From Histoplasma ohiense (Eukaryota > Ascomycota > Eurotiomycetes > Onygenales > Ajellomycetaceae), in assembly GCA_017607445.1 (NCBI GenBank), contig JAEVHH010000003.1:496001-560000 (forward strand): a stretch of DNA of 64,000 bases, given 5' to 3'. Position numbers and translations under genes: made by a program. Every line of letters begins with the position of its first letter. Position 1 is the stretch's first letter. Shown here in pieces: positions 54,770 through 64,000 of this stretch. The notes under the pieces were generated by a model, which saw only the letters and a program-made list of their open reading frames with translations, was not told where the DNA came from and did no database searches.

Positions 54770-57700
54770 ATGGCATCGACGGAAGAGCCCCTGATGCCGG
54801 CTACTGAGCCCTCCTTGCCGGAATCCTCAGTCGATGGGACTGTGGCTACCTCTGCTCCCACTGATGAACCTGAGCAGACTGCGGAAGAACCTGTTGAACA
54901 GACTCCCTCGAGCCCTGCACCCGCTAAGAAGACATCCACTACCGTGTCCCCCCGCCAGAAGCCTGGCACCTCTGCTGCTCCCAAACGCCCGGGAACCGCT
55001 ACCGCTACCGTTACAAAACGTCCAGCTGGCTCTACATCAACAGTTGCGTCGAAGCTAGCCTCTGCCACCGCCAGGGGAACTACTGGAAGCACCCTCAACC
55101 GACCCCCCACCCGACCCCCTGTGACGTCCACCACCACTCGCAAACCAGCATCCACAACTACTGCAACTCATAGACCTCGGGCATCTTTGGGCAGTTCCAC
55201 AGATGAAAGAGGCAAATCCATTGCCAGTTCGGGGGATGAGAACAAAAGACATGGCATATCTGCCACGGTGAAGAGAGCTTCCCTCACAAGCTCCACCTCT
55301 TCCAGAGCGCCCGCCAAGGCTCCTTCGGATCGTAGGTCAACAATTACCCCATCATCTACCGAAAAGAAACCTACTTCAAGCCGCCCATCCACTGCCCAAA
55401 GCCCTGTAAAGCCACCCACCACTGCCACACGAGCTCCTGTGACGGCTACGTCCAAGTCAGCGGCAACGACCACCGTTCCGCGGACTTCAAAACCTTCTTC
55501 TGCGACGGCTACAAAAACCCCTGCCTCCACAACGTCAGAGTCCAAGAGACGGATGAGCTCCTTGTCTACAACCAAGAAACCATCCATTGACAGTGGGAAA
55601 CCCGCAGAGAAAAAACTCATTGCCAAATCTCCTGCATTGCAAGAAAGGATCAAGGAGTATGAAGCTCTCCGTGAACTGCTGCAGGCCGCAATTGCAGCGG
55701 AGGAAGCCGGAAATGACGAAAAACGCGATGAGATTCAGGTCGAGGTAGATGGTGATATCGCCCAGCTTAAGGGTAGCTTGGATACTGTCAAGGAAGGAGA
55801 TGAGACCAGCAGCGCCAGCAAGCTTGCTGATATCCAAGCCAGACTTGCAGAGAGCGAAGCGAAAGTTGCAGAACTACAAGCACAGCTAGTTGATGTTCAA
55901 TTGCAATTATCTGAAGCAAGCAAGTATACGGAAGGGGATGCAGATAAAATCTCTGCTGCTACAGAGCTAGTTCATGCTGAGCACGAGGCTAAAGTGGCCA
56001 AGCTCACTGAAGCCCACGCAGAGGAGCTCAGTGCCCTTCAAACGAAGCTAGACGAATTAGAGTCGCAGAGGTCAGAGACAGAATCTCGATTTACCCAGGA
56101 ACTTGAGACTGCTAGACGGCTAGCTTCACAGGAAGGTGACTCGAAGACATCTGAATTGCTTGAACAACAAAAGCAGAGCCACACCGCCGCAGTAGCCGCT
56201 CTTGAAGCCGAACTTGCTGCACAACGGGATGTGACTGCAGAGCTTACTGCGCAATTCGATACCTTGAAAGAGGAGCTTGCCGCCCGTACTGCTAGCCTAG
56301 AAGAAGCTGCAAAGGCTGCTTCTGAAAAAGAGAAGGAAGAGCTCGCGAACTTCCAGGCCCAGATGCTCAGGCAGGAAGCGGAATTAAACGGCCGTGACGC
56401 GGTGATCAAGAGCCTCAAGGGTGAAATGCAAGCTCTTCAGGACACTAGGGATCAGGAGTTGGCTGCTGCGAATGAAGCTGCCGCTGTCACTGCACAACTT
56501 CAGACTCAACTCGAATCTCTCCAGGCCAAACTAGCGCAGACAGAATCAGAAAATGCGCAGGATGCCACGGAGACTGTGAAAAAACTCGCTGAAAAGGAAG
56601 AGGAGATTGCAAAGCTGGGCCAGACCATCGAGAAACTCCAGGATGAGATCCGGGAGGCGCAGCAGGCTAAATCTGAAGAGTCCCTCAAACAAGCAGACTT
56701 AACCACAGCGCACGAAAAAGCCATGGCTGCCCTTCAAGCTGAGCATGATTCTGTCGTGGCTAGCATGACAGCAGAACATTCAGAGGAGTTTTCTCAAGCG
56801 GAGGAAAAATCCAAGTCTGCCATCGACTCACTCCAACAGGACCTTAAGGCGATAACAGAGAAGCACGATGCTGCTCAGGCCGAAGTGGCTAGCGCAAAGG
56901 CCCAACTGGAGACTGCGACAAAGGGAGCTGATGAGGCCCATGCTATTGAGCTACAATCCCTACAAGAGAAGCTAGATGCAGCCGAGAAAGCCCTAGTGGA
57001 CGCCAAACAGCATGCCGAAGCAGCCAGCGCTGCCGAGAGAGAATCCAATTCTTCCAGCCTCCAGGAACTTGAGGGTAAAGTACAGACCTTGGAGGAGGAG
57101 CTCGCCAAGGGCAGCGCTCGTATCAAGTCCCTCCATGAAGATCTCGAAGCGGAAAGATCCCAGGTTGAGGGGTTGCGTAAGGGCCTTGAGGCATTCGAAG
57201 TAACTACCAAGGACAAGGATGAATATTACGAGACTACAATCTCAAGGCTTGAGGTCGAGGTTAATGAGACTAACGATTCTCTTAAGGACAAGACGGAGCA
57301 ACTCTCTAGTCTTGAGGAGAAACATACGGCCGCAGTCGCAGAACTCACTGCCGCCCACAGCGCAGAGATCGAGGATCTGAAGGCCGAGCTGTCCGGATCG
57401 AATGTCTCAGCTCTCAAGGAGCTGCAGGATAAATACGACGAACTCGTCGCGTCGAACAGCTCAACCGAAGCCGCGCATGTTACCCAGCTCGAATCCCTAA
57501 AAGCAGAGCATGCCGCTGCGCTGCAGGAACTCGAAGCCAAACTAACAAAGGAATTCGAAGATAGCAAGCTCAAGGTGCAAGCGGATGCGGAGGGATCGCA
57601 TGCGGAGAAACTTGCCGAACTTGAAGCGGGCCAGACCAAGGCGATTGAGGAGTTGCTTGGTGCGCATGAGGAGAAGTTGGCGAGTTTGAGTATTGAGCAT

Positions 57701-59063
57701 GAAGCTGCCGTGAAGGAGAAGCTGGCTGCGGCTGAGGAGGCACATACTACTGTTGTTGCGGAGTTGCAGGAGAAGTTGGAGGCGGCGAAGGAGGCTGCTA
57801 TTTCTCATACGACAGAAATTGATGAGTTGAAAGCGCAGATTTCGAAGTTGGGTGAGAAGCATACAGCTGAACTTTCTGAAATACGATCAGAAAATGAAAG
57901 TCTTCAAAAGTCACTGGAAGACGTCCAGAAAGACCTCACTGCTGCCGACGCTGTCAAGGAAGAACTTGCTACTATCAAAGAAAAGTTAACTGCTGCAGAG
58001 AGTGAACTTGGAGCGGAAAAGCAGGCACATGATCAGACATTGGCTGATCTTGAAGCATTGAAAACAACCGCTAGCGCTTCAGACGAGAAGAGTACCACTG
58101 TGGAAGCCAAGTTCGCAGCTTTAGAGGAAGATATGAATGCTCTGAGTGAGAAAAATATCACACTTGTCCAACAACTACACGACGCCGAAGCAACCATTTC
58201 CAAAAATAATCGACGTATCCGAGAATTGGAGTTCGAGCTCGCGGATTCAAAGATCAAGAAACCCGAATCTCCAAACCTTTCCAACGGCTCGAACTTGAAG
58301 GCCTCCAGCGGACTGGACGACAGTAAATGGGCAGTTAAAGAAGAGGACACCACCACGGCGGACAACGAACAGACGGATACTGCGAAGGTACTGCCAGAAG
58401 ACGCTGGTCCTACCACTATTGAAGGTGAGGACCTCGGTTCTTCTATTGAGGGAACGGTGGGCGTGCCCCGTTTCATTTCTCTTTGTTCGCTTTTGTCGCG
58501 CTTTTTGTTTTTGGATTTTCGACTTCTGCGTGGGCTTATCGTCGTATCTTGGCGTCCTGTTGTTGGGTATTTTTGTTCCTCTTTCTTCTTGTTTTTTGTT
58601 TAATATTGCGAGCTTGAGTTGTACTTGCAGGTGGTCTTTTAATTATTGGAAACCTTTGTTCATTGATATGCTAACTTCCTTTCTTCTTTTCTAGATGGCC
58701 AGCATTCGGGAGCAGCTCCGCCAGCTTGAGGACGTAAATGAGGGCATGTTCGACGAGAACGCTAGGTATGAGACATTATTTCAACTATTTATGAATACTT
58801 TTCTTGAGCTTTCTGGCATACCTCAGACCATCATCATGTATCGGGTTTCTTTTCCGTCTTTTCGCCCCAACATTCCTTTACTCTCCTCTCCAGCTTCTAA
58901 TCCGCAGTATAAAAAATACGGTAGAATTGTGGACATGCTCTCCAAAGTCGGCCAGAATCCCACACCACCAACACCAGGCACACCAAACCCATCGAGCAAC
59001 GACAACAGCAAGCCCAAACCCCTAACTGACGTGCCCAGCGAAGTCGTTGAAGCCGCTTCATAA
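54770..59063 (+). CDS. Giant coiled-coil protein (M-protein-repeat type)
   Basis: Three exons: 54770-58456, 58695-58765, 58925-59063; 1298 residues. The ATG in CAACATGGCATCG was chosen; the same frame is open further 5' through a pyrimidine-rich leader without coding character. Residues 1-285 are Ser/Thr/Pro/Ala-rich and basic, typical of a microtubule- or membrane-binding disordered head. From about 290 to 1185 there is an almost unbroken Glu/Ala/Leu/Lys coiled coil. Exon 2 encodes MASIREQLRQLEDVNEGMFDENAR. The last intron skips an AG only 8 nt from its CTAAT branch site and uses the AG at 58923-58924, which keeps the frame (NAR|IVDMLSKVG). A cytoskeletal or tethering role is likely. Partly annotated in relatives as M protein repeat protein. 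Confidence 0.8.
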
Positions 59064-61666
59064 GCACACGTATAGGACCCAAGAAAAAAGACAAAATAAA
59101 AAGAAACATGTTCCTTCCAAAATTTTATGCGTTTCCCCTTTCGGTTGGCGGTTTCAAACGCTCCGCGCTCGCGCGTGATATGATATCCTTTTTTTCATCT
59201 TTCACCTTTTCGTTCCCTCCGCCTCGCCTCGTCTACCAAAGAGATTGGCTGTTTGCCAGATCAGGCCGGCGGGTAATGCAACGCCAAGGCTTGCATTCCT
59301 TCATGATTATGTTTAAAATCCGTGTTATGCGTGTAACGGATGACGGGTGTGAATTGGGTTGTTTTTTCCTTGCCCTATTCGATTTGCTTTAGGGGAAGGT
59401 GTACTTTTTGAGAGCGAATACATATGTATGGATGAAATCACTCGTCTTAAGTATGTGCGCTTGCATGTGTATGTGTGTGTGTGGCATCTATTTCATGTTC
59501 TAGCGTTCTTTGTTTTTCATACTGTCATTGATATCTCAGACCCTACTTATCCTTATGTCCTTTGATTAACCTCCCCCTTATGCTTTCCAAAAGTGTTCAC
59601 GGGCGGAGCAATTTCACTTTTATTTTCTCCTGCTGACCACCACCCTTGTTTCTGTTCCTTTGTCATGGAGGTACCTGACAACGAACTCTGTCACTCCTGT
59701 TGTTGACATTGAGAATGCGTTTTTATTGTTGAGTTTTTATTGTTTGAGATACCTTCTTGTTTTTTCATATTCCATTTCCTATCTTCCCATCTTATTCTAT
59801 TGTTTCTTTTAAATATCTCAAAACCTCTTTTTATCTCCTTTTCCCCTCATTTCCTGCTGATAATTTACCCTTTAATTATTCGTATCTGATTTTATTTTCA
59901 ACACCACTGATTTTTATGTCCTCATTTTTGGGATGGCCTATATGCGTTTTACTTGTGTGTATGTCGAAAGCGCAAAATTTTAATCCCCCCTGCTCTCCCC
60001 TCCGAGAACTTGATCCATGAAGCATTGATGTCGTATTTTTAAGAATATTTAAGCCCGGAAGATAGACTTGCTGGAGGTTCCTGATGGTCACAGAGATATG
60101 AAATTGTTAAAACACGGCTCTATCCAATTCAAAATCAACTCAATCAGACGTGGATACCACATTCGTATCGAGAGGCTGACAATGGCTTTTGTGTAAGATA
60201 AAAAACATATCCGTCTATCCTCCACAAGGATGGAGAGAATGTCGAGTTTGTCTGTACTGTTCTATCCATTCATTATTAGAATTGTAATATAACTCCTGAA
60301 TCGCCAAACCATCTTATGACCAACTCTGTATTCCCCAAATAATGCCTCGCTTCAGCAGTCATTTTCTGAAAAATTCTTACTGCTTTTTTTCTCCCTTCTG
60401 ACTTCTCCCCTTGACGGCTTATGTGACAGAGTACGAATAGTTAGATCCTTTTTTGACCACTGTCCGCACCCATCGTCACATAGATGCCGGCTCGCTTAGG
60501 CCTGATGAGGTTAACTAACTAGTTAACTGAAAGCGCGGCGCTATGACGGCATTTTATCGCTCTAGGGTTGTTGTGGCTGCCAGTGGATATTTTGTTATGC
60601 TATTGCTTTTTTCTCCAAGCTATCGCTTTTCCTTTCTTTTTTTTTTTGTTTTAAAACCTCGGTTAGAGGTGAGTAAAAAATAATGAAAGGAAGGAAACAG
60701 TTATGCAAATCGATATGGATTCTATTGTTGTCTCCGTAGTAATTATTTCTGCAACTATATAGCTCAGGGAAGTCCATTCGCTCGACGGTGCCTATTTTCG
60801 TGGACCGCGGCTCCGTCTCTCGGGTCACATTACCTCATCCATCCGTCGTCCATCATCAGTTCAACAAACCTCACTCACTCATTCACGCTGAATAGCTCGG
60901 ATATCAACACATGGATCCGTGCATCCAATAACGTGTTATGTGACCACGCCGCGCCCCAGCCTCCTGCAAGAGACGTCAAAAGACGAAAGGAGGGCAGCTT
61001 ATGAGGATCGAGGAACTTTACTTCCAGCGCGCGGTTCAACCAAACCTCGCCGAGGATAGCCTCGACCTCGCAATTCCTTGTGCTCCGTCCAACCGCCCTC
61101 TTCCTTGCAAGTCGTATCGGAGCTAAGCTACTGATTCATTACAAATCCCGCCCTCAGCCTGCGCATTCTTCACCGTTGCAGGCTCCATCGCCCTGGCTTC
61201 ACCCTGGTCGTTAACAACTGGAACTATTTTTTTTCCTTCAGGGCAATATCAACCGAGAGCTGTGTGACTGGGTTACTAACTTTCTGACCTTCCTCAACCG
61301 CGCCTTTCTCTCCATGTATTGTCTGCTCCTTTACATACCTACTTTTTGAGCACCATCACAGCGCCCTGTCACCTTGGTTACCGGGTTGCCATGAGATGGA
61401 CTGGTTGCTAGACAGCCGCGTACTGCTGCCATGACGTGTCGCGGACGCGGATTGGATTGAGACATTGGGATGCGAGCTGCTCGAAACTCGAAACTCTCCT
61501 GCTTTCATTTAGCGGTTCGGGCTTCACGAGCGTCCAGGAGAAACAAAAAAACGGGGAGAGATCGTGATTACTTTTTGAGTTGCAAGAGCGTACATACCGT
61601 TACAAACGATATCGGTGAACGGACCCACGAGCAAACGTGTTGCGATTAGATTCATAACAAAACCAC
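59064..61666. other. Large gene-free interval upstream of RAD4
   Basis: 2.6 kb with T-rich sequence and short frames only. A small palindrome GTTAACTAACTAGTTAAC lies at about 60509-60527. No RNA gene or repeat shared with the rest of the window was found. Confidence 0.45.
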
Positions 61667-64000
61667 ATGGAGAAGCAATCCCGCCCGCCTCACGCGAAGG
61701 GGAAGGCACCCGTGCGTGGACCAGGTAGGCCCACCCGGGCGGGGCTGGCATCCAGATCCCGATCGGGCCGAGGCCGCGGGCAGGAACCCGAGCGCACAAC
61801 TCCTGAGGCGCTTAGCGAAGTGCCGCTCGTTTATCGCGATATGCTGGCGGAAGCTGGTGCTGGTGTGACGGGGACCTCGAGACCGTCCGGGTCTTTGAGT
61901 CGTCCGGGTGATGATAGGCCGGTAAAGAGAAGGAGGGTTGGAGAAAAGAAGGCTGGAGGAGTTGAGGCGGCGACAGGGAGAGGAAACGTGGGGGGAGGGG
62001 CAGTAACAGCTGGCACTAGCAAGCCCGTCCAGACTGTATTCAACGCGGATGCGTCGGATGATGAATCGGAGATGGAGTGGGAGGATGTCGAGGTCACACT
62101 TTTCACACCCTTATCTGGGTCTGCGTCTGGACCAGGGAATGATGGGACTACGGAACAACGGGGTGTGGAGCAACAACAAAAGGAAGCTGGGGTGGGGGAA
62201 TCAGCAGAGTCGCTGCAGATTACGCTTGAAAGGCCGGCGGAGAAAGGGAAACAGCGCGCTTCTGCTGTGAGGCGGAAACCCGTCACTGGACAAGAGAAGA
62301 GGTGGCGACTTGACATTCATAAGATGCACATTTTGTGTCTATTAGTCCATGTTCAACTGAGGAATATGTGGTGCAATGATAATGAAGTCCAGGTTCGCGT
62401 AGCTTCATCTACGGATTTTGTAGCGCTGGATATTAACTGACACGGAATTTTTCTTCCAGAATGTACTGAAGCGGCTTCTCTCTAAGCATACGACCATGTG
62501 TCTGAACCCCAAAGAGACTTTACCACAGTTTACGCGCTCGACAACATTTGCAGATGGTCTAAAGCAAGCCAGTGAGACGTTCCGGCGCCGATTCAAAGCC
62601 ACAGTCCCAGGCATGAAGCGTCCCTATTGGCTCGAGGACCCTAATGAATTGAAGGATCCAACTGTGCGATAAGCCAATAATTTCTACTTTCGTTGAACAA
62701 TATATCAACAATATAAGAGTAACCCCACATGCTAACGAATTCATAGGACCTATTAGATTCTGCAGAGATACTATCGTCTAGAGAAGACTTCCTCCACCAA
62801 GCAGTTGCCCTGCAAGGATCGAGAGACCTTGGTGCGCAGCTCTTCTGTGCGCTGCTACGAGCTATAGGCGTGGACGTGCGGCTGGTGTGCTCCCTGCAGG
62901 TACTTCCGTTTACGGGCGTTGCTAAAGGGGTCATGCCGCTGAAACCGGAGCGGGAGTATATCGTTCTCTCTGAAGATGATGGGTCCCCGTCTAGTATTGA
63001 TGTTGGGCAAAGTTCACCGGCCACTGGTGGCACCGCAAAAACGCATGATACACCAGCGCCGTCAAGGACGCGCCGTATCGGACAACCCAGGTTTTCTTTA
63101 AGCCCGGCTCCGACTCCTAAGCCCAGGCCCTCAACTGGTTAGTTAAGACCTTTACGATTTCTTCTCATAGAACCACAATACAGCTACTAACCACAACGGT
63201 ACATAAATACATAGCTTTCCCACGAGCATTTTCGGAGTCGCCCTTCCCTGTATTCTGGGTCGAAGTATTCAATGAAGCGATGCAGAAATGGGTCCCTGTC
63301 GACCCAGTCGTGACAAATACTGTGGGAAAACCTTCTAAATTTGAACCCCCCGCCAGCGACCGTTACAACAATATGAGTTACGTCATCGCTTTCGAAGACG
63401 ACATGTCCGCCCGTGACGTTACAAAACGCTACACGAAATCTTTCAATTCCAAAACAAGGAAGCAGCGTGTCGAATCCACCAAGGACGGCGAGGAATGGTG
63501 GGCGCGGACGATGGCCTTCTTTCAGAAGCCGTTCCCGGATGATAGGGACCAGGTAGAAATCGGCGAATTGACGGCGAAGGCTGCGGCGGAAATGATGCCG
63601 AGGAATGTACAGGATTTCAAGGGCCATCCTGTTTATGCATTGGAGAGACATCTGCGAAGGAATGAAGTAATATATCCTAAGAGAGAGATTGGGAAGGTCG
63701 GGCTGAGTAAAATATCTCCCAGCAAGAAAAATCCGCCGCTGGAATCTGTCTACCGACGCGGGGATGTGCACCTCGTGAAAAGTGCGGATGGGTGGTACCG
63801 AAATGGTAGGGAAGTGAAGGTTGGTGAACAGCCTTTGAAAAGGGTTCGAGTTTTGCGGTCCACAGGAGGAGGTATTGGTCATTGCGAAGAGCTATCAGGT
63901 TACGAAGAGGAAGCTCAAGAGATTCCGATGTATTCCATCCACCAAACGGATCTGTACAAGCCGCCACCCATCGTCGAGAATCGTGTGACGAAGAATGCAT
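61667..64000 (+). CDS. RAD4: DNA damage recognition protein Rad4 (XPC), 3' end outside the window
   Basis: Exons 61667-62392, 62460-62663, 62747-63137 and 63215 to the window end; 702 codons visible. Rad4/XPC binds DNA lesions and starts nucleotide excision repair in the nucleus. The N-terminus is disordered and basic (GKAPVRGPGRPTRAG). The transglutaminase-homology domain spans exons 1-4: WRLDIHKMHILCLLVHVQLRN, LGAQLFCALLRAIGVDVRLVCSLQ and FPVFWVEVFNEAMQKWVPVDP, interrupted by an acidic/Pro-rich insert. BHD1 begins at MPRNVQDFKGHPVYALERHL, and BHD2 at SVYRRGDVHLVKSADGWYRNGREVK. BHD3 and the C-terminus lie beyond 64000. Confidence 0.95.

Noticed and set aside
55168..57639. Several long minus-strand frames inside the coiled-coil gene
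   Set aside because: They are Ser/Ala/Val-rich mirror images of Glu/Ala/Lys coding on the other strand, a usual shadow effect.
1..64000. CRISPR arrays, rRNA genes and biosynthetic gene cluster
   Set aside because: No regularly spaced repeats, no rRNA-like blocks, and no synthase genes; the two decayed accessory genes are too isolated to call a cluster.

Overview
The window looks like nuclear DNA of a filamentous ascomycete (Pezizomycotina; gene content and protein style suggest Eurotiomycetes, perhaps Onygenales, but the sequence alone does not fix the order). Reasons: genes are spaced by 0.3-3.6 kb; most introns are short (about 50-160 nt) with GTANGT-like donors and CTAAY-type branch sites; TTAGGG units occur; and the products are typical fungal ones (Zn2Cys6 regulator, secreted GH3 beta-glucosidase, Rrd1-type PP2A activator with a C-terminal extension, long NOT4).

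Layout. 1-13.9 kb is an accessory-like stretch: a foldback repeat at the edge, a small secreted six-cysteine protein, two copies of a TA-flanked MITE, two decayed genes (an HxxHC-type membrane protein and a SAM methyltransferase), a secreted endonuclease/exonuclease/phosphatase-fold protein, a GC-rich orphan block, a PD-(D/E)XK-like gene that may be frameshifted, and a secreted hydrophobic-repeat protein. 14.9-34.7 kb is a core-gene block: branched-chain 2-oxoacid dehydrogenase E1 alpha, the CCR4-NOT E3 ligase NOT4 with a large downstream reading frame that can be spliced to it, complex I 30 kDa subunit (divergent from NOT4), a Zn2Cys6 regulator divergent from BUD22, and a coiled-coil protein made of 25-residue repeats. 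35-35.5 kb holds a very small LTR element (TRIM) with a perfect 5-bp target-site duplication. 35.9-51.1 kb contains MTA phosphorylase, GH3 beta-glucosidase, a CWC16/Yju2-type splicing factor with a 10-nt microexon, PP2A activator RRD1, a small AT-hook-like protein and a Myb/telobox-like protein. 54.8-59.1 kb is a 1298-residue coiled-coil protein. The window ends inside RAD4 (XPC).

Exon models were built by hand from splice signals, phase agreement and family continuity; none is backed by transcripts. No rRNA, convincing tRNA or CRISPR array was seen. No operon-like or pathway cluster is apparent: the core genes serve amino-acid catabolism, respiration, methionine salvage, mRNA decay, splicing, ribosome assembly, PP2A activation and DNA repair independently. 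The most unusual items are the miniature LTR element, the MITE family, the NOT4 alternative 3' structure, the head-to-head interstitial telomere repeat, and the 25-residue repeat protein.
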